The translations under genes were made by a program, and so were the position numbers. The notes below the pieces were generated by a model. The model did not search any database. It was not told where the DNA came from and saw only the letters and a list, made by a program, of their open reading frames with translations. Shown piece by piece: positions 1 through 11,100 of a DNA stretch of 34,897 nucleotides (its first letter is position 1; each line of letters begins with the position of its first letter). Source of the DNA: Saccoglossus kowalevskii (lineage: Eukaryota > Hemichordata > Enteropneusta > Harrimaniidae); contig NW_003111970.1 of NCBI RefSeq assembly GCF_000003605.2, positions 978,422 to 1,013,318 on the forward strand, written 5' to 3'.

Positions 1-902
1 CTCAACTGAAGTGTGTAGACATGTTATAGGTATTGATTAAAGCTAAATTTTGTTTTGAGAAGGTGTTTTCGAATGAACCTAAGCAAATTTACTCTCTTAA
101 TTAAAACTACAATCAGAGGTATTGGACACTTAAATTTAAAATGTGAATAACATAAAGATATCCAATTCAAACTCATAAAACTGACAGCTTCTTTTTCGCA
201 GCACTCATGATGAAAACTGCGAGAGAAATATAAGGTTACATAATAATGTTTTGCTTGATACATACAATTAATCTTTATGAACTAGTTAATTGGTTGAAAT
301 GTTGGCCACAAACTGCTTTAAAATGTCATAAAGTATGTCATTTACTGTATATGAATATGGAATTATGTAAGTGAAAAATGATATATATATATAGGTCAGA
401 TTCTTGGCAGATATCCATGACCTGGATTGGCAACATTCCATTCTGAATAGTCATCATTTTGTAATATTTCTCTTGGTTCTACTTGTTTTGATTTTACGAG
501 CCATGAATCGGATATTGTATCTGACAAACATAATGTTTTTTCCGATTGGCTGGATGTTATGGTTCGCTGGCCAATGAGGAGCAATCTAGTTGAGTTCACT
601 CATGGATTTATTTTCACTGTTTTAAATGGCTTTTGAAATGTATTTGATTTAAAATAGTACCAAAAAATCTGTATCAGAAGTCAAAAACTTTCTTTTTAAA
701 CAAATGATAGCCAAAAAATCACAATTTTTAATATGTATCGATGTTCCAATAAAGGCTTCTCTTACAAGTTTTACAGCAACGTCAAAATAGAAAAAATATT
801 TTTTATTTCATTTTTATACAAAAAAAGCTGCGAATCCTAAAATAATTCATTGAAGCTATATGTATCAATATGTCAACTCAGCTGACTACTATATCCTAAT
901 GG

Positions 903-1277
903 ATATTATTATACATCTGTCACCGTACTGTCATAAGTTACCGTTATTTTATGGGGGTGTTTTCATACGAATTGCGAATTCCTAATATGAAATGATTACG
1001 TGCGTAAGCGTCCTCTAATAATAAAAACAAACATGGCTGTCCCAAGGGTTTGTCCGGACTCCAACCAAAGAAGTTGACTGATTCTGTTCTAAACTTTTTG
1101 TATTTCGGCATTCCCATGATGTATCATTGGGAGGAATGATAACAAGGTTATTACGAGGATACCGCAAAGTATGCATTCAGACAATATGCTGTTGTACTGT
1201 ACTGTACTGTCTTGATCAAGAGTCTTCATGCATATTATATACTTTGTGGTATCCTCGTAATAACCTCATATTATTGA
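903..1277 (+). mobile_element. Foldback/MITE-like element, copy 1 (hairpin 1147-1266)
   Basis: The segment resembles 15408-15815 over most of its length: both carry 'tatacatctgtcacc' near the left and 'gcgtcctctaat' followed by 'aaacatggctg' in the middle. The right part is an imperfect inverted repeat, ttattacgaggataccgcaa against ttgtggtatcctcgtaataa. No coding capacity. Confidence 0.6.
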
Positions 1278-1600
1278 AAACTGAGATAGCGTACCTACTA
1301 CTACTATGTGAGCCTCTTATCTCACTAGAATTAAACCTGTAAAAATCTGAATAGTTAGTATTATTCCTCCAGTTGTAGATTTAAGTGCAAATAACTGATA
1401 CTAAAAAAAAAAAATGACGCACATGATTATTCCCTGTGGATTCATAAAAGATTGCTTTTTCTAAAATTTTTATCCCAATGCATAGTTATTCAGGTATCAG
1501 TTTGAAAAACATTTCTTGTTTTGAAAAAATAATTGCTTTTGTAGGATGGGTTATCCCGCTCATGTTACTGTCAATATCAGTGTGTTTGACTTGATACATT

Positions 1601-1895
1601 TTAAAGGGCGGTGGTCGTCTCCCTACGCATGTACGACATTTGTGTTGATAAACATTGATTTTCCCACAATCCAATGTGCTTTTCTAATGGAAATCATGCA
1701 TAGGAGATTTGATCGGGCGCAATGTGCACTAATTACCGTCGATGACTCTTTTGATGCCTTCCAATCACCTAAAAAATACCTAATAAAAGCTTGGTAACAT
1801 CTCAGTTTGTACTCATTGATCTGCACAACAGCCAAAGTCGCCATCTTTGTTTATATGAGACCCATATACGTGGCGCAACGACTAACCGCCCTTTA
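1601..1895. mobile_element. MITE with AAAGGGCGG ends, copy 1
   Basis: Left end ttaaagggcggtggtcgtc; right end cgactaaccgccctttatt, an imperfect inverted repeat of about 20 bp. A second copy with the same ends is at 3911-4042. There is no transposase frame, so it is presumably non-autonomous. The open frames across it are shadows. Confidence 0.6.
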
Positions 1896-2107
1896 TTAAA
1901 AATAACTGTAATCAGGGTTTTAAATAAGCAGTAGCCCAAATTGCACAGAATAATAAATCTTATCGCAGGCTATCATTTTCCAGTAACCCAATTGAACTAA
2001 ATTTTGAAATAAACCAATATGTCTGTGGGTGTCCCTCACAAATTGAGCAAAATATTGTGTATTTATTTCAATTCATACTTTTCTCCATGGCATTCAGTAC
2101 CTATTAA

Positions 2108-2347
2108 TTAACCTTTTCACCCCCAGTTCCCTCATTTCATCATAAATTCTCAAAATAGTCTTGTTTATAGTCTGCACTTTCCTTCAGAAGATTCGGACAA
2201 AAGTAACACAATTTTTTGAGCAAGAACAAAAAAATTGCTTCAAATTTTGTATATTGGTATGTAGGGTTCATTTCAAGAAATTTTGAAGAATACAAGAAAA
2301 ATATGCAGAAAAATTTGGGTGAGAAAGTCTGGTGATGAGAAGGCTAA
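2108..2347 (-). mobile_element. TTAA-flanked MITE (piggyBac-like), copy 1
   Basis: Starts TTAA-CCTTTTCACC and ends GGTGATGAGAAGG-CTAA, a decayed inverted pair. It carries the family core (here as atagtctgcactttccttca, the reverse of the copies at 10817 and 14624). At 240 bp its length matches the copy at 10817. Assignment to a piggyBac-type family rests on the TTAA site and CC-starting termini only. Confidence 0.6.
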
Positions 2348-2915
2348 CTTGCTTGGCTACCGAATAATACCAGCTTGTAAATCGAGTAGTAGTAGCTCAG
2401 CTGACTACATACCCACAAATTTTGTTAAATTTGGCTTATGTTATTTTTTTCAAAATTCACTAAATATCTAATAAGAATAATTGTGAAAGTGAAAATTACA
2501 TTATGATGTATATATTAAATACGCGCTATGTATTGTTTTCCGTTCTAAATTATCACATTTTAAAACGAAAAAATCCAGTGAGCAAACAGAATAATTTTTA
2601 GTACTATTTATCAACATATACCTAATACTGTAACCTTTAAGACTATGACTTTGTCATTTTGCAGTTCAATAACATTTGCTTTGTACTGTATTTGACCTGT
2701 GACCTAAATGTAAGTGTTATTGTACTGTGTTTAACCTTTAACCTGTGAATATAGAATAAAAATACACATGTAAGCCGTAAAACTAAAAGGTGGTTTTTAA
2801 TCTGAAATTAAAAAAAATGTTTTAGAAAGCAAATTCTTCTTTTCATGTGCCAATACAATGTATGATTCATGTATCATTCTCACTGAATGGAATTGTTTTT
2901 ATGATTGTTTGTAAC

Positions 2916-3127
2916 TACTGTGAAATACTTTATTTTAGCTGGAATTAATTTTCGCTGAAAAGACATTTTGGGTGTTTTGTGTGGAATTTATTTTCACTAA
3001 TTATTGACAAGTTGAATGTAAAATATAGAGAAAAAGATATATTCACTGGATTTTATTTTCACTGAATCATTCCTTCAGCGTAAATAGCGAAAATTAGTTC
3101 CAAGCGAAAATAAAGTATTTTACAGTA
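2916..3127 (+). mobile_element. TA-flanked MITE with CTGTAAAAT ends, copy 1
   Basis: About 212 bp. Left end tactgtgaaatactttatttt and right end aaaataaagtattttacagta form an inverted repeat that continues for about 45 bp with gaps. Copies are at 32028-32239 (same strand) and 14020-14214 (opposite). A TA duplication with CTGT termini suggests a Tc1/mariner-type non-autonomous element. Confidence 0.75.
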
Positions 3128-3910
3128 CATAAAGTGGATCTAAACATTGCTAAAAATAGATTTAACGAATGGGATTGCAATGGTTGAAGTTAAAAATTAA
3201 AGTTGTCTGTCAGTGGACAGTAGGCAAATAGTAGTGCCTGTCCCAATTGATGATGATAAATTTTAAACGTATTATTCAAAATCGAATTTTCATTTCTGGC
3301 AGTGAACAGGCTTTAATTCAGCCACGGGGCATTGTCTGCAATGGTTACATTTGAATTCTGAGTTCTAATTCAAATGAGAAAACACTGAACACCTAGACTT
3401 TGCGATAGTCATTGTCTTACCCCACCATTATTAGTTTCGTTGAAAATCTTGGCATGTGCCTGGCACCGGAAACAAGTCAACATATGCCAAAAAAACATGA
3501 CAGAAAGCCAGCACATGCTATCAATAAAGAGCCATTGCTTGAAACGTCTAGCTAAATAACAGAAAATGACGCAGATAGATGCAAACACTACTAATTCTTT
3601 AGGAAAAAAATATGGTCTGATTCAAAAGTCAGCACACTTCTCAGTACAGGATTTATGGAATGACATTCTGTTTCAAGTTAACAACGAACAAGAAACATGT
3701 TTGTCATACAGGATCAATTCAAACAGACTGAAGCCGATATTCAAAAAAGAGGAATATTCGTTTGCTAGCATGATGAATAGTATTAAATTTATACCATAAC
3801 AGTAACGCCATCAGACATATGTGCAGAGTTTGCGTTTCAACAATTACATTGTAGGGCTTGATTTCAGCACGAGGCATGTGGGGACAGATAAAAACGTAAT
3901 CATGAATGAT

Positions 3911-4042
3911 TAAAGTGCGGTGGTCGTCGCGCAGCATCTGTTCGAATTTCATGTAAATAAACAATGTATTTTACACGTGTTGGGTACTTCGCTAGGAGTC
4001 CCAAATCAAACAGGACGCGGCACGACGACTGCCGCCCTTTAA
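3911..4042. mobile_element. MITE with AAAGGGCGG ends, copy 2 (short)
   Basis: Left end ttaaagtgcggtggtcgtcg; right end cgacgactgccgccctttaa. At 132 bp it appears to be an internally deleted relative of 1601-1895. Both ends can be read as TTAA plus AGGGCGG, so TTAA may be the target site. Confidence 0.65.
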
Positions 4043-4948
4043 CAATATTCAGCATGTACTGGATAGTACTAACACCAGTATTATTATCTTCCTAGTTTCC
4101 AAAGTCGAATAATGTTTTGAAAAAAATATAAAGACAGCATATTTTATTATTCTTGTGCTCCAACTCCATGCACAGAATCGATCAGCTTGTTGGTCTGAAA
4201 AGGTATTTAATATGCAAATCACGTCCAGCCCAAAACTGTTTGTGACAGGAGTACATTTGATCACCAAGTCATTTAAACCTGTGACTGTTTGTTTCTTTTG
4301 TGGTTGTGGCCAAAAAAGGTATACAATATCCAGATTATATTCAAAATATTACAATTAGGGTACTTATGCACCATATGCTATGTACAGCATTGTAATATAC
4401 TTGACTTTATTGCATCTTTGTCAATTCCTGCTACATTATAGTCCCAGGCATAGCTTTATTTTTTAAGCTGACTATCAGCTTACTTTGCTTTTTCATGAAA
4501 ACTTATGATTATTAAAGCGAGTATCATTCTCGTAAATAATCTCTTATTGTTTGTAGTTTTTCCCTAGTTACTAATGTAAGGCACGTGACTATGCACGTCC
4601 ATAAACACACTATCTTGTCGATTTCACATTCAGTGTGAAATAAGCTTTCCATCAATATATAGTTTTGTGTGGTTCAGTAAATATTTTATATGAAAATATC
4701 AGTTTAGAAAATCAATACCAAAAACATATACAGCTTCCTTAATGGGAGATTATTCTGCAAGGAGCTGTTCCAGGCAGGTGAATAAAGAGAGAAAATTGTC
4801 ACTAATTTACCGAATGTGGTAGTTTCAAGTTGCAAATGTCCAAGATCAGAGATTCTAAGACTTGTGAAATGATGATGTGTCAAGACTTAAAATTTGAATA
4901 ATATGTTTAACTTTATTTTGCTAGGGACAGATACATTTACAGCAATTA

Positions 4949-5345
4949 GGCCAGATTTTTTTTTATTTATTGTTTCTTGATTTTTTATAAAGGCAATTTT
5001 TTTTGAGGAGGGCGGAAAAAAGTAAAAAAAATTTTTTTTCATTAGAATTGTAAGTGAGATCATTGATCGGAGAAACGAAATGAAATAAAATTTTATTCCA
5101 TGTATAACCTTGTTTCTCATCTGCGCGAGACTTCGGTACTTTGATCATGATACTCCCACAAAAATGCAACTTGGGTTTGTTATGCGGCGGGCAAAAAAAA
5201 AAATGAAGATAAAAATAAGTTTTTTTAGTAATTTTATGCACTTACAAGTGAGAAATTACGCTGAAATAAAATTTTATTTTTATTTCATTTTCGGCTCCTG
5301 CTCATTCTGCGGGTTCGCTAAAGAAGGGATAATAAAAGTCTGGCC
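4949..5345. mobile_element. Candidate Harbinger-like MITE
   Basis: Left boundary tta|ggccagattttt and right boundary aaaagtctggcc|tta give an inverted repeat of roughly 15-20 bp with a possible 3-bp TTA target duplication, which is the PIF/Harbinger habit. The interior is A/T-homopolymer rich. Only one copy is in the window, so it rests on the ends alone. Confidence 0.45.
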
Positions 5346-5524
5346 TTAGGACAAGCACTTTTATGTGCTAACTTGTCCAAGGGACAGGCAACTTTAATTA
5401 ATACATTTATGTAATTTTAACTCCTTGCAAGTTAAATGTTAAGTTACACTCGGACCATACTGTATATGATAATATGAAGATAAATTATTATTATTTTGAG
5501 AATAACTGCTTATTTTGGAGACAA

Positions 5525-5618
5525 GATGTCCCAATCTTCTGAAGGAAAGTGCAGACTGTAAACGGGACTATTTTGTGAATTTGTGATGAGTAAAGGGAAC
5601 CGGTTTTGAAAAGGTAAA
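5525..5618 (+). mobile_element. TTAA-family MITE, right-half fragment
   Basis: Contains the core 'cttctgaaggaaagtgcaga' followed by 'gggactattttgtgaatt' and ends 'ttttgaaaaggtaaa', like the right half of the copy at 10817-11062. I cannot see the left end, so it is a truncated or decayed copy. Confidence 0.55.
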
Positions 5619-6124
5619 TAGGACAAGTTTGAAATGAAGTAAATACATGACATAAATAGCAGCTTTACTTACTGGATTAAAATTAAAAAGGAAAACAAAA
5701 GGCAGAATAATAGTGTAAAACAACATAAACAATGGTTTCCCATAATTCCATAGTGTGATCTCCATGGTTAACAGCCTCCCATTAAACATACCACATATAT
5801 TCATGCGTTATTAGAAGCACACAAATACCATCAATTCTTTTATTATCCTTTTTAAAATTAACTTTGACCATAGACACACGCTCCACTAATTGAGCAAATT
5901 CAGTACCTGATTTTACCTGATCTAATTGTGATGTGAGACCTTTATTTTTTTGTACATGTATAAAGCTATAGCCATTAGTTGACATGTTTGAGATTCATAT
6001 GTACATGTAAGGTTTTATGCATGATAAGGTCAGAGATGGTCAGTTAGGCGGTATCGATTTGACAGTATGGAAATCAAGAAAAGCAGTCAAACGTAATCCA
6101 CTAACCTTTACAACGGAATGCTCA

Positions 6125-6175
6125 ACTTTTAATTTTAACTCCTTCATCGTCGTCAAAATTTTTAAAATTAAAAGT
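6125..6175. repeat. Perfect 14-bp inverted repeat
   Basis: acttttaattttaa at 6125-6138 is the exact reverse complement of ttaaaattaaaagt at 6162-6175, with a 23-nt loop. It could be a remnant of a small foldback element; no other function is indicated. Confidence 0.5.
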
Positions 6176-7434
6176 TAAAAATATCATTTTCTCACATTCT
6201 TCAATAATGTGATTTAGTAGCAAATTATCAAAGCGTGATTTTTTTTAGTTTGAATAGAGAACAGAAATGTAAAAAATCTATTTTATTATTTATGGAACAT
6301 CAAAAGGTTAAGCATTTTTTTCTTTTCCATAAAAGTGAATTATTGCCATGCCTCTGTAATTTTCTGAAAGTTCATTTGTCTTCAGGCTAGTTATTTTCCA
6401 ATACTACTTACGTGGATCAATGTTATTATACTTAAAGTAATTGTTATAGGGTAGGTCTTGTTGCCACGGTGAACAAATTCACACATTTATATTTAGGAAA
6501 AACCGAAATATTCTTAGTACTTTGATAATTTATGGACAATACTAAAACCAGTGAAAATGTGGAAAATGTAACCCTTTAAGGTAGAGATGCAGTTTACCTG
6601 ACAGGTATTTTAATTAGTTAATTAGGAAACCAAGATGACCTCCCTTGTCCACAAAACTATATATTTTCGGAAAGCTTATTTGAATTTATATGAATTTTAA
6701 AAGTTTGTTATTATTTTTCTTTTATGGACTCTGTAGTTTGAAATATGCACAAAAATGTGCGTTTTTGGTCAATAGTGATTTAAAAAAAATAGCCCCTAAA
6801 CCATGCCTCTGTTTCCTGTCAAAATTGGCTTATGGGTACATCTGTTTACTATGTCAATTTTGCGGGCAGCAGCCCAAAATTCACTACTTCAAGTGTATGC
6901 ATAAATTAACACCCAGGCTAGTTGTCTGTGCGATTGTTGTACCACTGTTCAACCAAAAACAATGCCCCGACGGCGTTTTGAAGATAAACACATTGTCAAT
7001 CATTTGTGAAAATTTCAAAACAAAAGGTCAAAGCATCTAGGAGCTATTTTTTTTAAAGTTCTGGGATGTGCACTGAAAAAAAGCTAAGATAATTGCTAAT
7101 TTGCATAACAATTCACTCAGTAAGAAGTTTGCTAATGCTCATAATTGAATTGGCTGTAACAGTTCCAAATTTAAATGTAATATCATTTTGTTAAAAGTTA
7201 AATATAGTGCATAATATGGAGATCCTGTCATTTCTTTTTTTCACCATGTTTCTTTTTTATTATTTATGTACAGCCTTGCTAAATCTTTCTAAGCGTTCAA
7301 AGGAGAGAATGTTTGCACCTGTTATCTATATTTTAAAATCGTTTTATGAGTATGTTCCACTATTCACAATTCTACAAAATTTTAACAGTCTATAGCCAAG
7401 ACGGTTTGGATAATAAAAAGCAAAAAAAAAAAAT

Positions 7435-7830
7435 TTCACTCCCAAGTGCCCACGAACCTGTGTCAGATACATGTATTTTGTCGCCCAAAATTCAGACAAA
7501 TGTTTTCACAAAATTTCAGCATTTTTTTGGACCAAGTTTCATCGTTCAACTACAGATGATGAGTATTGGAATAGTTGAGCAAAATTTCAGGAAATTCATG
7601 TCAAGTCGCATTTAATACTTTGGACACTACTATGTTTTTCACCGAACATTGTATGCAAAATGTTCCCAATTTTTATGTATTTTTCTTAAATTTTTTTTCC
7701 AATTTTGAATCAAATGAACATTATTTCCCATAGATTACAGATCTTGATCAAAAATCCTGAAAAAAATAAAATTGTACAGCATTATTTTGTGAAAGCTGAC
7801 ATAAGTTGATATTGGGACTCAAGGGGTTAA
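7435..7830. mobile_element. Decayed TTAA-type element just upstream of exon 1
   Basis: The right end 'actcaaggggttaa' resembles the right end at 27796 (gctcaaagggttaa). The interior around 7483-7540 resembles 8240-8305 (cgcccaaaattcag, ttttggacca). The left end is uncertain (cactcccaagtgccc). Confidence 0.35.
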
Positions 7831-7961
7831 TCCTTAAATGGTGTAGCCTCAAAATGGCAGACATGTTGTGCATATCTGGGTCAAATTCAAGCACTTTCAA
7901 GGCGAGTCTTTATCTGTTCATATTCATGTACATTAATCTATTATTTTGTGTTCATTTCTAG

Positions 7962-8163
7962 CCATAATCGTGAAAGCATCATGAATATTGTTCGTCGACT
8001 TGTTGGGCGTCACCAACAGGCAGATGAAAGCAACACACAAGACAATGCGTTGGGTTTGATGCATTTACGTAAACTATGTGTAGAATTATGTTATGCAGCG
8101 CAACCCACAACAGCCAAAGAACAAGAAGAGAAGGTTTATATGATGCTGCCATTGTTCTGCAAG
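7962..8163 (+). CDS. WDFY3: WDFY3 exon 1 of the coding series (5'UTR 7962-7980, start codon 7981)
   Basis: Acceptor ttcatttctag precedes 7962 and donor gtaagat follows 8163. The ATG at 7981 has A at -3 and opens MNIVRRLVGR, matching the vertebrate start (MNMVKRIMGR), so I chose it over the ATG at 7948, which lies in the intron. The exon encodes residues 1-61 and ends in phase 0. It includes the strongly conserved DNALGLMHLR and KEQEEKVYMMLP blocks. Because the exon begins with only 19 nt of leader after a splice acceptor, an upstream non-coding exon must exist. Confidence 0.93.
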
Positions 8164-11100
8164 GTAAGATCCTCCTTGAGTACGGTACATGCTAGTGTCG
8201 CTTTCACGCTTTAAATGCCACATATTTTTTTCGCCTAAAATTCAGTGCAAATTGTTCAAATTTTGTAAAATTGTTATGAAATTTTATCCTCATTTTGGAC
8301 CATACAGACAGTTGCAGATACTGCTTTTAGTTTTTGATCAAAGAGTTTGTCAATTTTATCAACATTTGGAGAGGAGCAAACTGTACAAAATCATTTTGTA
8401 GTTGTAGCCAAAAGTTGACAATGGTGCTCTAAGGTTTAAAATGTACCTTAGCCAGGTATCCTCAGGGACGGAGCTACGTCACAAGACGATCCATGTTGCT
8501 AAGATGCGCACCACTGTACCACGTATTTCTACGTGCTCTCCCCATGCTGCTGAAGAACACGGAACGCCGAGTGAAGAGACGATGAAAATTTGAGAAAACA
8601 ACAGGAACTCAACTTTGAAGTAATCCTGAACAATCTAATTTATAATGCGTTACACATGCAGGGGTAATTTTGTTACACTGTTCAGGAGAGTCTCAACAAC
8701 CATCCCAAAGTACTGTTTTCTGAGAGTTTTCGGCCTTTGTTTTCACCGTGATGGTTGCCATGCAGTGAAAATGCTCGGATGTCCGCATCCGAGAATATCA
8801 TTTGTCACAGTCAGTGTGCCCTCTAACAGGACTCATGTGAAAATCATTTCAATTTTGCTGCTACATTATGTATCCCTCAATTCGATAATTAGACGGTAGT
8901 CACACTATCTGACTGGTTGCACTCCGAGATTATTATATAAAACATTATATAGATCTTGAGACTGTAAAATGTTTGATGTCGATAAATTGGTGGTCTTGCC
9001 ATTATTACGTGATATTTTGGATGTTCTTTGCATGAATTGTTTGGAAATGAACTAAAATTTAAGAATGTTACGTCCGTCTCAGCTTCTCGTTTGGTTGTCC
9101 ATTTGAATTTCATGTCCTAGTGCTTCTGAATAGTATTTTGATGCTTGGGGTATCATAAAGATTCGGTCCCACAGTAATTCAGACATCCGACTGAATTCTC
9201 CAACATTCCCCACAATCTGTGCATCATCATACAATCAATTATACCACCTAATAAAGCTGTAGGAAATGATCTCATGGTGCAACTTTACAGATCTGAAATG
9301 AGATATTCTTTTCTATAAAATTTCACAGTCCCATAACTCATTTGTGCTTTCAGAGTTGTTGTACCGGGGTTGGCACATCAAGATCATAATCTGGATGCAT
9401 AGATGCATGGTTCAAACTTTTGTGGCACTGGGATTTTACCTCCCAGATGCTCCTAAGCAAGTACATGTATATGTATATCAGCAATAGTTTCACATTTATT
9501 GCTCCAAAATTAAAAGAAAATTATTTTTGTGAATGAAAATAATGGTATTGCATCTAAAATAAATTTCCTGTATGTGTAGCTAAAGTAACTTTCTATTTGA
9601 ATATATTCAGTAATGCATTTACAGGGGTCGAAATACTCTGGTGCACACTGCACTAAGCACATAGATTATTAGCTAGTGTAAGTAAACTCAAAATATTATG
9701 TGCACACCGTGCATGTAGAAATTAACATTTTCTCAATATATTCACTAAGCCTAAATTAAGTTCAACCAACATTGTGAGACAACTAAAAAAAAAAGCAAAT
9801 TCTTTCGTGATCGCATCAATCGAGAACCCATAAATTTTATTTAAACTTTAAAAGTGGTGCATTTCACAACAAGTTAGTGCAGGTAAATTTCAAATTCAAC
9901 ATGCACACTGTGCATGCAGGGAATTTTTTCTATTTCAATCCCGGATTTATTAACATCACATTCTTACCTTTGGGACCAACAGAACATCAAACTGGAATAC
10001 AGTCATACCTGTGTTTAGCAGCCACCCAAGGGACTTCATTAAAATGGTTTGAATATTTTCTTTATGGGTTGCCAACTCGTACTTTTGACATAATATTTGT
10101 TCAGAAAATAATGAGGCGGTACTGCTGCTACAAAATAAGTTTGACTTGAGGAAATTAAAAATTGCCTTATAACAATGCTAATTATTAAAACAAAAGGCAA
10201 ATCTGCAAACATATTACTGATATGTAGCTGACGGTGCTCATATGACTTAGGACTGCCTAAAACTGGTCACTATAGACAGGTGGTCTTTATATAGAAATGG
10301 TCACTGTTTATATATTTTTGCACATGTTGTGGTAATATAAACCTAGAATGATGTCATAGTATGTATGTATGTATGTCTAAATATTTGCAATGGTTGAATT
10401 GTAAGTCTGCTAGACTTTTAAATGGTTCATAATATTAACCGGCTTATAAAAACTTTTGCTGGATCAAGCAGATCAGAAATATGACACTGACGGATCACGG
10501 TGCTGTGAAATGAACTCCATAAATCCCTGAAGGTTTCCAGATGGTGCCGTCAAGTCTGGCTTGTAGCGACTGTCTATCCCTTGATGAATATATCTACAAC
10601 TATTCTTTTTGATTCACCTAATTGCCTTCATCAATATTCAAACTCAATAAATATCTAAGTCACTGTTCTCTTTCCACATATGGTCGGAATATTAAATTTT
10701 TTTCGTGTCACTGCTTACAAAAGTTAAATCTGAATATTGTGATGTCATAAGTATTGGTAAGCTACTGTAAACAAGTTTCAGGGTTTAGGGGACAATAGCT
10801 TGGTGTCATGTCTGCTTCAACCTTTTCACCACCAAAATTTTTCTGCCCAAATTTTTCTGTACTGTTTTCTTATGTTTTTTTTCAATATTTCTGGAAATTA
10901 ATTGTAATTTGGAGCAAACATGCAACATTTGAATCAATTATCAGTTTTTACTCCAAAAATATGGCTATTTTTGTCTGAATCTTCTGAAGGAAAGTGCAGA
11001 CTATAATGGGACTATTTTGTGAGTTTCCGATGCAAATAGGGAAGTGGTGGTGAAACGCTTAAACGACATTAATTTTATGAGACAAATTTCTGCGAATTTT

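Larger units (their letters stand above)
1..7961. other. Upstream region of WDFY3: intergenic sequence and/or 5'UTR intron, no coding gene seen
   Basis: I read both strands and recognise no coding exon. Open frames here are at most 116 codons, of AT-rich biased composition. There is no CpG-rich stretch that would suggest a promoter. Because coding exon 1 starts with a splice acceptor at 7961, at least the right part (and possibly all) is an intron of the WDFY3 transcript. A non-coding first exon may be hidden here but cannot be placed from sequence alone. The recognisable contents are the repeats listed separately. Confidence 0.6.

Noticed and set aside
6690..7040. 116-codon + strand frame with a hydrophobic start
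   Set aside because: No recognisable domain, low-complexity AT-rich composition, no homology I know of. It lies among decayed repeats, so probably chance.
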